From Bacteroidales bacterium UBA5197 (GTDB lineage Bacteria; Bacteroidota; Bacteroidia; Bacteroidales; Lentimicrobiaceae), in assembly GCA_002412885.1 (NCBI GenBank), contig DHVX01000006.1:1-33527 (forward strand): DNA of 33,527 bases. The letters are read 5' to 3'. Numbering within the stretch: position 1 is the first letter of the stretch; the number at the start of each line of letters is the position of its first letter. The notes under the pieces are model-generated. The model saw only the letters and a program-made list of their open reading frames with translations. It was not told where the DNA came from and searched no databases. Made by a program: the position numbers and the translations under genes. This document shows positions 16,401 to 25,800 of this stretch, one piece after another.

Positions 16401-19079
16401 ATGCGGTCATTACTTATCCTTCTTATTATTCTGGCAATCACCTGCCAAAAGGCAAATTCGCAGGTACATACCTCTTATCTCTGGCATCTGGAGCAGCCCA
16501 TTTACTGGCCTGAAGTCAGCCTTTGGAATTCGTATGAATACCAGAAAGCCTGGGAATCGCAATATCTGAAGTGGAATAACGGCAACTGGTATTCTGACGG
16601 ACAGCAACATCCATTGAATAACATTCAGGAAATTTTCAGCAACGAAGACCGTAAGGCGGTGTATCAATACCGCGCAAAAGATGCAGTTCAATCGCTGCTT
16701 GGCTTACCCGAAGCCGGGGCGCAGGTAAATTACTCCGGCTGTCTCATCGAAAATGTAAATAGTCTTGCTGCCGCTGGTCAATGGGGGTACAACAATGGCT
16801 GGCAAAACAATTTCATAACCGCCCGAAGTTGGAATACCACTTCGGGGAAACCCCGCATGGACATTACCGCATTTACCATGAATCATGCTTTATCACCGCT
16901 GATCAGCGATAAAATGCTCAGAAGGCAGATTCAGGCGCACCGATATGTATATGCACTGAACTTTGGATCAAACCCCGTTTATTCAAAAGGTTACTGGCCT
17001 GCTGAATGTTCATTCAGTATCAGAAACATTAAAGCTCTGGTGGAGGAAGGCATTGAATGGAGTGTAATTGCAAACAGCCATCTGGCAAGAACATTGAGTG
17101 ACTATCCGCTGCAGTTTGGAACATCGGGCTGCAATATTGACCCGCCTAACCGTGCCGATGTTGTTGAAACACAGGGTCACAATTGGTGGAACGGGCAGAT
17201 TGACGGCCGTGGAGGGACTTTTGCTGCACCATACTGCTACCAGCTTCACAAAGCCAGATATGTTGACCCGCAAACAGGCACTGAGTACAAAATTACTGTA
17301 GTTCCGATGGACGATCTGCTGAGTTACATGAATGGCTATTCCACCATGGGCACCGGCGAAATTGACAACAACATTGCCCCATACAATGATCCGCAACGTC
17401 CCTCAATGGTGCTGCTTGCGCATGATGGCGACAATGCATGGGGTGGTGGCTATGATTATTACACCAACTCAGTTCCTGGATTTGCCTATGCCGCAGCAGC
17501 CAAAGGTTATGTCCCTACCACCATTCAGCAGTTCATCAACGATCATCCGGTACCTGAAAACGCAGTGGTGCATGTTGAAGATGGCTCCTGGGTGAATGCA
17601 GCCAACGACTGGGGTCATCCGCAATTCATCAACTGGCTGTGGCCTTTGTATAACAATTCTACTTATCGTTTTAATCCTGAAGGCTGGACCGAAGATGCAC
17701 GCAACTGGGCTGTGCTGGTGGCTGCCGAAAACAGGGTTCAGATGGCCGAAGATCTTACCGGCACACCCGCCATCGCGCGTATTGTTCAACCCAATGCTTC
17801 GTCAACACTGGCCGAGCGCGCCTGGCACCACTTATTGCCGGCATACAACAGCGGATACATGTATTACGGAGCTTCACTCGATATGGAAGTTAAACAATCG
17901 CTCGCCTGCAATATAGCCTGTTCATTTGCCGATCAGGTTATTAATGCCAATTCAGGCACCGACAATACACCGCCCACTGTATTTATCCCGCAAAGGTTCC
18001 CCTACAACCCGGGAGGAACAGGATTTGGACCAATTTATGGTTATCAGCAACATCAGAATACTTCCGATTTTCATGTATGGACCTTCGCCTACGATGTATC
18101 GGGCATACAATCGGCCATTCTGAAATACAGAATTGACAACGATGGAATAAATCCGCTGAGCAGCAACGACAATGAAACATACGCCGGAGGACCTGATGTG
18201 CAGGCATGGCAGAGCATTGCAATGACCTATCGCAACTTCCCGACAGGAAATGTGACCAACAACCCCGAAATCAATTTCTTTATCCTTCCCGATTATATTG
18301 CCGGGCTATATTATGCAGAAATAGCTGGCATTTCAGAAACTTTGCTCGATTATTACATAGAAATGACAGATATGTCGGGCAACGTAACCAAAACCCCTAT
18401 TCAACATGTTTATGTGGGAGAATCAAACACCGGTGGCGGAGGCGGCGGAGGCGGGCAAAACGGAGTTACCTGGATACCTGAATATCCAACCCGCGACGAT
18501 ATAATTACAATAACACAGACAAATACCACAGAAGGAGGAAAATTGCACTGGGGAGTAAATCTCAACGGAAGCCTTTGGCAAACTCCGGATCAGGCATACT
18601 GGCCCGCAGGTTCATATCTCTTTAACGGAAGCGGCCCGGCGGTAGAATCATCCATGAACGGACCATCAGGAGGCAACCTGACAATCACACTTGGCCCCTT
18701 CAACAATCCAAACCAACAGGTAAGTGGTATAGATTTCGTTATCCATTTTAACAACAACACCTGGAACAACAACAACGGGGCGGATTTTCATATCCCCATA
18801 AACAACTCTCCTACTTCAGTCGATAATAATCTCCGGGCTAAAATGAGTCTGTGGCCGGTTCCTGCAAAAGATTTTGTTAATGTCGGCATCTCTCAGGAGT
18901 TACTGAATGACCACACACTGCAACTGGTATCAGCGCAGGGTGAAATATGCCGCATAGCCGGGGTTGACCGCGAAAATTTCAGGCTCGACCTTGGTGGTCT
19001 GCTACCGGGCGTTTATACATTGATGATTATTGACAAGCACAATCAGTTGAAGGCTTCTTCGAAACTCGTGAAGATATAA
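16401..19079 (+). CDS. Secreted GH57-like glycosidase with starch-binding-like module and T9SS tail
   Basis: 892 residues; signal peptide ~1-20. The catalytic barrel shows GH57 hallmarks: motif 1 HLEQP (29-33; the usual form is HxHQP), the nucleophile region KGYWPAECSF with E202, and the acid/base region LLAHDGDNAWGGG with D342 aligning to the family's DDGE-type Asp. GH57 enzymes are retaining alpha-glucan hydrolases, transferases or branching enzymes. After the barrel, ~522-675 is a beta-rich domain (FHVWTFAYDVSG), then a poly-Gly linker (~676-686), then ~688-810 resembles starch-binding CBM25/26/53-type modules (LHWGVNLNG, DFVIHFNNNTWNNNNGADF). ~814-892 is a T9SS type-A sorting domain (LWPVPAKDFVNV ... 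GVYTLMII). It is likely surface-anchored and acts on alpha-glucan outside the cell. The exact substrate is not predictable. It is a single-gene unit convergent with the usher operon. Confidence 0.8.
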   Translation: MRSLLILLIILAITCQKANSQVHTSYLWHLEQPIYWPEVSLWNSYEYQKAWESQYLKWNNGNWYSDGQQHPLNNIQEIFSNEDRKAVYQYRAKDAVQSLLGLPEAGAQVNYSGCLIENVNSLAAAGQWGYNNGWQNNFITARSWNTTSGKPRMDITAFTMNHALSPLISDKMLRRQIQAHRYVYALNFGSNPVYSKGYWPAECSFSIRNIKALVEEGIEWSVIANSHLARTLSDYPLQFGTSGCNIDPPNRADVVETQGHNWWNGQIDGRGGTFAAPYCYQLHKARYVDPQTGTEYKITVVPMDDLLSYMNGYSTMGTGEIDNNIAPYNDPQRPSMVLLAHDGDNAWGGGYDYYTNSVPGFAYAAAAKGYVPTTIQQFINDHPVPENAVVHVEDGSWVNAANDWGHPQFINWLWPLYNNSTYRFNPEGWTEDARNWAVLVAAENRVQMAEDLTGTPAIARIVQPNASSTLAERAWHHLLPAYNSGYMYYGASLDMEVKQSLACNIACSFADQVINANSGTDNTPPTVFIPQRFPYNPGGTGFGPIYGYQQHQNTSDFHVWTFAYDVSGIQSAILKYRIDNDGINPLSSNDNETYAGGPDVQAWQSIAMTYRNFPTGNVTNNPEINFFILPDYIAGLYYAEIAGISETLLDYYIEMTDMSGNVTKTPIQHVYVGESNTGGGGGGGGQNGVTWIPEYPTRDDIITITQTNTTEGGKLHWGVNLNGSLWQTPDQAYWPAGSYLFNGSGPAVESSMNGPSGGNLTITLGPFNNPNQQVSGIDFVIHFNNNTWNNNNGADFHIPINNSPTSVDNNLRAKMSLWPVPAKDFVNVGISQELLNDHTLQLVSAQGEICRIAGVDRENFRLDLGGLLPGVYTLMIIDKHNQLKASSKLVKI

Positions 19080-19122
19080 AAAGTTTAAAGGTTTGCAATT
19101 AACAGCAAGGGAGTGAAAACGC

Positions 19123-19149
19123 GCATTATTCACAAATTGAAATAACGCA
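19123..19149 (-). terminator. Weak candidate terminator after the usher gene
   Basis: On the minus strand GCGTTATTTCA can pair with TGAATAATGC (one bulge, one wobble), with a 6-nt loop and only a short T run (TTTT) after a GCGC. It lies in the 75-bp gap between the convergent GH57-like and usher genes and could serve either; the T tract is poor. Confidence 0.35.
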
Positions 19150-19154
19150 GAATC

Positions 19155-22100
19155 TTATCTGGCCTTTTCTGACAGCACGCCAACAAAAACAATAGTTCCT
19201 GTTTTAGAAACTTCATCGGCACATTTCACGGCTTCCTCGGCCGTTGCGAAGTATCCGAAGCGGAGTTTATAGAGCCCGCCTTCTTTAACAATTCCACAGG
19301 AATAGTTGTATTTTGGACAAAGCTTGTTTTTTAATATCATTGCATTTCCCAGGTTTGCAAAGGCACCGGCCTGAACAAGGAACTGACCTGCTGATAGAAC
19401 TATATCTCCTTCAATAACTTCAACCACTGTTGATTGCCCGCCTCTGACCTCAATACGCATAGCTTCTCTGGTCTGCATGGCTTGTTTTAACTGTTTTACA
19501 GGGTCATTAACCACGGCATCGGACTGAACCGGCTTATCTGCCGGTTTTTTTTCCGGCGTTTCTGACTTAACAGGCTTTACTTCCTGAATTTCAGGTTTTG
19601 TTTCCGGCGATATTGGTTTTTCAGAAGCAGGGGCAGGTTTTGCTTCTTCAGCAGGAATAATTTCAGGTTGAGGCAAGGTTGAGATCAGCGTAAAAATGAG
19701 ATCATCTACAATATCACCAAATTCATAGGGAAGTATTTCAAAATCAATCCCTGGCGGATCAGCAATCATACTCAGCCTGCTTAACTGCGCGGAGTCGATC
19801 ACCGCAGAATACCTGCCCGGAGCAAATCCAAGATAATTGTAAAATCCATCCTGCTCTGAAAGTGTACGGTGTACAATGGCTCCGGTGCTATCGATAAAGT
19901 TGATGATTATCCTGCCCTGCCCCTTTTGACGTTTACCTTCTTTAAGATAAACCATTCCATTGGCCTCGCCCATAACTTTTACAGGAATATTTACCACTTT
20001 AAACTGGTTGGGATCTATGTAAATACTAAACAGTTTATCTTCAAGCTGCCAGGCAATATTTTCAAAGCTATTGTCATCAATTTCAAGCAAATAACTTGCA
20101 AATGGCTCAAGTTCCACAACCCTGATAAGAGAATCATTCTGCTGTTTGAGAATCCGGCCTCCGTTGATGCGGATATTAAGTCCGGTTGCAAACGGCTCAT
20201 TTTTGTCGTGGATTCCGTTGTGATTTACATCCAGGAAAGGAACAATGGTCATACCACCGCGCCCGACTCCCGAACGATTATCAACATGCACATAACCATT
20301 GCCGCTGCCAAATGCAAAGCTTCCGCGGGCACTTTCGGTGGTTAGCAATCTTTTATTTGCAAGCCTGGCCGAAGCGCTGGTTTGTGCAAACGGAAGATCA
20401 TAACGGAACGAAACTTCAAAACTCCGGTAGGCAGAGCGGATATTTTCTTCGTAAACCAGCGACAGAAATGCTTTTTGTGAAAAACTTTTCTCCAACTCAC
20501 CTTTGAGCGAAATCAGCTTTTTATTGGTCAGATCAATCTGCGCCTGCGGCCTGAAACTGGTTGAACGGCCCAATTTGAAACCCAACGCTACGTTGGAATA
20601 CATATATGGATTGCCTTCACTCAGCCAGTTGGCAAATCCCGATATATTTGCGCTCACTCCCTTTACATAGGTTGACAGCAGCACTTCAGCGGTTGAATAA
20701 GTAACCTGCTGCAGAACATTCTGTTTGTATGACATCCGTGCAAACGACCTGAAGCCACCCACCTTTATGGGCAGAGAAAGGCTGGCTTTCCGCTCTTCAA
20801 GATAATTGAAACTGATGGCAGTTTGTCCGGCAACGTAATTGGTATAATCCAGTTCAAATACCAGATTTGAAGGCAAACGGTAATTCAGCAATCCCCGGGT
20901 TTTTACGCCATGGGCATATTCACCGGAGAACAGAAAATTCTTAAAAAAGCGGAATGAAGTATTCAAAAACGGAATGGAGGGCCCATCCTTAAGCGATGAT
21001 AAATATTCTAATCCTCCGCCAACAGTAAGATTGCGGTGAACACCCACTCCGGCTTCGGCACGGCTGTAAATTGCATTCGAAGTATCTCTGATAACTCCCG
21101 AACTGATATTGTATTCCATGGTTCCTTTCGGGAGGAAGTTGTAAGGCACATTGATGGTTTGTTCGCGGATACGCTCCTCGCCCCAAGGCCCGTAAAACTT
21201 AAGGGTGATCTGTGACGAGCCATAAACCAAAGGCACATCAAAACTGAAGAACCCTGAAGCATCGGCAGTTGCAAAATCTACAATAACGTTGTTTATGTAA
21301 AGCTCTACCGTCCAGCCAGGTTCGGTGTAATCAGTGAGCACATAGCTGCCGAATGATTTGCGAAATGTTGTTGGTGTGTTGGTTGCAGTTACACCGATAA
21401 CCGGCGCATAAATTGAAGCAATAGATCGTGGCTGAATCTTACCGGCGGTAACCTGTCTTACAATTTTTGCATCATTGTTTGCCCATCGCCAGCGGTATTG
21501 CTGCTGACGTTCATCAAAACCGGTGCGGCTTGAATAGTTTAATAAAATGTTGGTCTCACCGCCCAGAAATTCGGAACCAAGGGCAAGGCTGGCGCGGGTA
21601 TCACTGGTGCCTCCGCTGCTTTGCGATGATATTACAGACCAATCGGCCATACCTCCCCTGAAAAGATGATAATTCCGTTTCAGGGTAGTATCTACAGCAA
21701 CTTCGCCTCTTAACCGATTCACATTTTTGCGCATCTGTTCCAGCCTGAGTTCCTTTATTATCGGAAGTTCAAGGGAGGTTTTCAGTTCAAGAGATAAACT
21801 ACGGAAATTGAAATTGAGATTCAGTCCGAAAGCTTTCCCGAAAATGTCGTTGCGCAGGTAAAGTCCGGAAGGTGTTCTGAAAATTAAAGTTTCATCAAGT
21901 GGATAGCGGTTGGCTCCAACCACTATCGATCTGTCAATCACACTGATGAGATAGAGTTCCTGCTCTCTCAGAAAAAAACCGCTGATGGAATCGAAATTCC
22001 GCGATACCGTATGGTTGATCTTCAGAAATCCAAAGAGGTCGGCTACAGGAATATAAATCCTGTCGTTCATATAAATGGCATCCATTTCATAGCCACCAAC

Positions 22101-22277
22101 ACCCTGAATCATCAGGAAAATTCCAATTTCATCGTATTCAGGTGCATCCTGAGCCATGGTAGATTTGCTATTCCCGAAAAGGGCCAGCACCATCGTCAAC
22201 AACAAAACAGCAACAAAAACCCTTTGCTGAGAGAATCTGATCCGGAGGTTTGTGTTGACTTTTCGGAGGATAAGCAT
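19155..22277 (-). CDS. Outer-membrane usher-like protein with C-terminal SPOR domain
   Basis: 1040 residues; hydrophobic signal region ~18-43 (ends TMAQ). Residues ~47-200 look like the usher N-terminal periplasmic domain and first strands. The middle carries the usher plug/middle-domain pattern GWTVELYINNVIVDFATADASGFFSFDVPLVYGSSQITLKFYGPWGEER (quoted here only as landmarks: VELYINNVIVD, FFSFDVPLVYGS), followed by many beta strands with LPKGTMEYNISSGV. Residues ~680-800 hold an SdrB-type FLDVNHNGIHDKNEP segment and a CarboxypepD_reg-like unit. A Pro/Glu/Lys-rich linker (~890-950) leads to a SPOR domain (~962-1035; QFLVQAGAFANLGNA ... GLYKLRFGYFATAEEA), which binds denuded peptidoglycan. That puts the C-terminus in the periplasm. 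Last gene of the operon, 21 bp after the second DUF4402 protein. It presumably secretes the DUF4402 subunits. Confidence 0.8.
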   Translation of the reverse strand: MLILRKVNTNLRIRFSQQRVFVAVLLLTMVLALFGNSKSTMAQDAPEYDEIGIFLMIQGVGGYEMDAIYMNDRIYIPVADLFGFLKINHTVSRNFDSISGFFLREQELYLISVIDRSIVVGANRYPLDETLIFRTPSGLYLRNDIFGKAFGLNLNFNFRSLSLELKTSLELPIIKELRLEQMRKNVNRLRGEVAVDTTLKRNYHLFRGGMADWSVISSQSSGGTSDTRASLALGSEFLGGETNILLNYSSRTGFDERQQQYRWRWANNDAKIVRQVTAGKIQPRSIASIYAPVIGVTATNTPTTFRKSFGSYVLTDYTEPGWTVELYINNVIVDFATADASGFFSFDVPLVYGSSQITLKFYGPWGEERIREQTINVPYNFLPKGTMEYNISSGVIRDTSNAIYSRAEAGVGVHRNLTVGGGLEYLSSLKDGPSIPFLNTSFRFFKNFLFSGEYAHGVKTRGLLNYRLPSNLVFELDYTNYVAGQTAISFNYLEERKASLSLPIKVGGFRSFARMSYKQNVLQQVTYSTAEVLLSTYVKGVSANISGFANWLSEGNPYMYSNVALGFKLGRSTSFRPQAQIDLTNKKLISLKGELEKSFSQKAFLSLVYEENIRSAYRSFEVSFRYDLPFAQTSASARLANKRLLTTESARGSFAFGSGNGYVHVDNRSGVGRGGMTIVPFLDVNHNGIHDKNEPFATGLNIRINGGRILKQQNDSLIRVVELEPFASYLLEIDDNSFENIAWQLEDKLFSIYIDPNQFKVVNIPVKVMGEANGMVYLKEGKRQKGQGRIIINFIDSTGAIVHRTLSEQDGFYNYLGFAPGRYSAVIDSAQLSRLSMIADPPGIDFEILPYEFGDIVDDLIFTLISTLPQPEIIPAEEAKPAPASEKPISPETKPEIQEVKPVKSETPEKKPADKPVQSDAVVNDPVKQLKQAMQTREAMRIEVRGGQSTVVEVIEGDIVLSAGQFLVQAGAFANLGNAMILKNKLCPKYNYSCGIVKEGGLYKLRFGYFATAEEAVKCADEVSKTGTIVFVGVLSEKAR

Positions 22278-22298
22278 TTTGAGAGAAGGCGTTTCGGA

Positions 22299-22808
22299 TT
22301 ATTCCTGCACAAAGGTAACAAAGAATTGCCCGGTATAGTCACCGGGAGGATTGGCCAGGGTATTGCCCACCGTAATCGTTCCGCCTATCATAATCTGAGT
22401 CCTGAACGGAGGGCGGGTTGAGTTAACAAAAGGAGAAAGTGGAAGCGATGACCCCAGATGCAATAAAATGCTTCCTCCATTGCTGCCGGTTAAAATAACA
22501 TCAGGACCATTCAGTGTGCTGATGACTACTCCGGCATTTGCCTCCACTTCAAAAATAGCTGGATGGTATTGATTTCCAAGAAAAACCGGAATAATACCAC
22601 CGGTTACACTTCGGTTTCCCTGAGGATCAATGGTTACAGTTCCTCCATTGCTTCCATTGATGAATGCCCCGAAACTCAAATGCTGATAAGTAGAAACCTG
22701 CATGGGTTTTGGCGGATCTTCCTGCGCCTGAGCTGTAATGGCAAACATTACCAATGCAAGCATAAGCGATATCCCAAACCTGAAAAATTTATATATGGAA
22801 TTCATCAT
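22299..22808 (-). CDS. DUF4402 pilin-like protein, short N-terminal strand
   Basis: 169 residues; signal peptide ~1-29 (ends AQAQ). The rest fits DUF4402, a family of small beta-sandwich secreted subunits: LSFGAFINGSNGGTVTIDP, GNRSVTGGI, AIFEVEANAG, IMIGGTITVGNTL, and a terminal GDYTGQFFVTF. Its ATG overlaps the stop of the giant adhesin (ATGA, 22805-22808), implying translational coupling; the usher starts 21 bp later. Only ~14 residues separate the cleavage site from LSFG, against ~22 in the other DUF4402 protein, and the alternating hydrophobic stretch seen there is missing. I infer it may be a terminal or tip subunit that accepts but does not donate a strand. Chaperone and usher in the operon support a fimbrial role. 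Confidence 0.8.
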   Translation of the reverse strand: MMNSIYKFFRFGISLMLALVMFAITAQAQEDPPKPMQVSTYQHLSFGAFINGSNGGTVTIDPQGNRSVTGGIIPVFLGNQYHPAIFEVEANAGVVISTLNGPDVILTGSNGGSILLHLGSSLPLSPFVNSTRPPFRTQIMIGGTITVGNTLANPPGDYTGQFFVTFVQE

Positions 22809-25800
22809 TTTACCAATATTTTTTTGGAAACAGTTCCCATTCCTGTGAAAACAGTCACCACGTAAACACCGGGTTCCGGTGCCTGGCCAAGCTTATGATG
22901 GCCTTCACCGTTAAAGTTCCGGTTGATCAGCGATTGACCTGCAATATTATGCAAACTTACATTTACCTGCTCTTCTTTCAGGCGAATAATCACATAGATC
23001 AAACCATCCTCAACATAAGCATCCACACTTCCGCTGCCAAAAGCTTCCTGCGAAATATCTTTGTCGCTGAATATCAGCGTAAACCTGTTCTGCACATCTC
23101 CTTCTGAAAGATAAACCTTATAATCAGACTTCTGTTGGAGATTTTGCACAATGCCACTTACTTTATCTTTCAGGAATACACCTAAACCGGGATTCAGATT
23201 TTGTGCTGAAGCAAGGCTGAATGTAAGCATTCCCGGTTTGCCGGTTTTGATACCAAGTTTAATTTCACAGTTTTCGTCAGGAGCAGGCCATGCACCTATG
23301 GAAAGCCTTTTCCCTTCTTCGGAAAGTGCGTAAAAGTTAGGAACTTCAGGATCAGTATTGTTAAGTTTAATCGCGTCCAGTTCATTTTCAAAACCTGAAG
23401 TAGCCGTTTCGTCAAAATAAATCACCAGAGGATCTGAAATTGAGTAACCTTCATCAAATCCGGCACTCAGGCGGATAACAGGTCGGTAAAGGTCATCTGA
23501 ACTTTTGTGGAATGCCGGGGAAAGATTATTCACCCTCACGCGATTGTCCATACCAAATGAACCACTTACCGGATAAGCTCCATCGCTTACATGCACAAAG
23601 AAACCCTGCATGGATGCAATGATGTTGGTTGCTGTTCCATTGCTTGAAATTCCATTTATGTAAGTACTGTAAGTACCGGTGTATTGATCGGTTGCTCCGG
23701 CATCGAAGTAATAAATTGCATTGTCGATATTATTGCGGGTCCATCCTAAAGCAGCATTCCAGTCGATTGGCGACGGATAAGGATTACCCATCAGGTTGAA
23801 ACCTTTTGTATAGGTTTTATCGCGGTTGTAAAGAGCTACCGGAGTAATTGCACCATTGTTAACTATGGCTGTGAGGCTCAGTGTTTTCGAAGCTGTTGAT
23901 GTTCCTGAATTGGCAGCATATCCCGCCATCGGAGTCAATACTCCTGTCGGATCAACATAGGTAATCCATCCGGTGGCCTCACGGTTTTCCTCATAGCGAT
24001 AGAAAGTCGGGAAATCAGCATTCAGATCAATTTCCGCTGCAAATCCGCCAACAGTGGCATTCTGGAATGGAGAACTTACATATTTATATCCAAAACCATT
24101 GGGCAGGTACCGTTGCATGGTAACATTACCATTGACTGTACCCATTCCTGCACCATCGATGAGAGCGGTTTGGGTTGGGGAGGAAAGAAGGGTGAGGTTA
24201 CCGGCTGTGTTAAGCACTCCATTGGATACCAGCACAATTCCTCGTACAGAAATCATTTGATTGCCAAGTGTGAGTTGATTGTCACGATTTATCGTAAGAT
24301 TATTTATTTCGGGAGCTGTAGTAAACAGTCCGTTTGGCAGTGTAAATGCATTGCCTGCAGATTCGCCCGGTAAACCAAAAACAAAGCTTGTTCCTGAATT
24401 TGTTGTCAGCGTTCCACTGCTTCGCAAAATCGGGACATTTCCATTCGTGAAAGAAAGGATTGTACCAGAAATATCAAATGCACCGCTATTGAGGCTGAGC
24501 GTATTCTCAACGGTAAGGTTTCCTGACAAAGCAACTCCTGCAGTATTGTTAATATTCAGATTATATACCTTGTTGTTCATCAGGTAAGCCGCCGATAAGC
24601 TCTGAGCAGAAGAACCATTGAAACCAATTGTAGCAGCATTTGAAAGTACCTCAAGTCTTCCTGTTGTGGCAGTAAAAGTTTCTCCAATGTTAAGAGTTCC
24701 CGCCAAAACAAGGTTTGAAGAATTATTGACCTGCAGGTTTTGTACCTGATTATTCATAAATGCACCTTCAGGAATCTGCTGTGGTACATTTCCTGAGAAA
24801 CCAACGGTTGAACCGGCTGCAGTGGCATCAATTTCAGCGCCATTGCTGAAAATAAGGTCTCCGCTGATGTTAAGCTTATGGCCATTTACAACCAATCTGT
24901 ATATATTCTGATGATTGGTAATGCTTCTCAGATTCCGGTCACCGTCAAGAATGCAATGCCTGAGAGGAAGTGCATCAAAAATAATGCTTTCGCCGGGCAA
25001 AGGCACGGTTCCGTCTGTCCAGTTGCTTTCTGTTGCAAAGTCGGTGCTGATACTGCCTTTCCATGTTCTGGTTATCGCCATCCGTTCAAGGGCTCCCATA
25101 GTAGGCATAAGCCGTGAGGTTCCGAGATAGTCGGTGAGCACACCAGTACCGCCGTCACCAATCAGTAAAGGTTCATTCGGATAAAAATCTGGAGGCGTAA
25201 TTCCTCCCGAATTCTGGAACAGTGGATCAATGTTAAGGGTATTGGCATCCTGGGAGGTAGCAGTTTGCCAGGCAGCTAAGGTACTGTAGGCTGTATTGTT
25301 CAGTCGGCCTATTGTTCCACCGGCACCAGGAGCATAGTAATCATTGAAATTAATGGTAACGCCGATCATGGAAACCAGCCTTACAGCGTGATGAATGTTT
25401 GTGCCGGAAGGAGAAGTTCTTGTATTGATGAATAGATTGCTTCTCAGGTCTCTGGTTGTGTTTCCACCGGCGGCATTGTTAAAGAAAGCGTATGTTAAGG
25501 TAGAGCCGGTAGCATTACCTCCAATTAAGACGGTATTGTGATAAAAATAATTAAATACTAAGGATGTATTATTATTTCCGGCTTCATAAATTCCTGTTAT
25601 AATACAATTGTTTCCTTCTTCATTGTTAAGCAAAATGATGTTGTTGGAAATGGTTGTTTGCGATATGTTAGTACCGGAAGCAAGGAAATTTATTCTTAAA
25701 CCATCAATGCGGGCAACTACACTTGTGTTTAAAGGGTTAATGGATAAGGAATGAACAAAATTCTTTTCAATTACATTGCTTCCTGCAGCGGAAGGATTCT

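Noticed and set aside
19869..20345. 158-codon plus-strand ORF opposite the usher gene
   Set aside because: Antisense shadow of the usher reading frame; no domain.
22011..22421. 136-codon plus-strand ORF spanning the usher and pilin junction
   Set aside because: Crosses two supported minus-strand genes and has no recognisable features.
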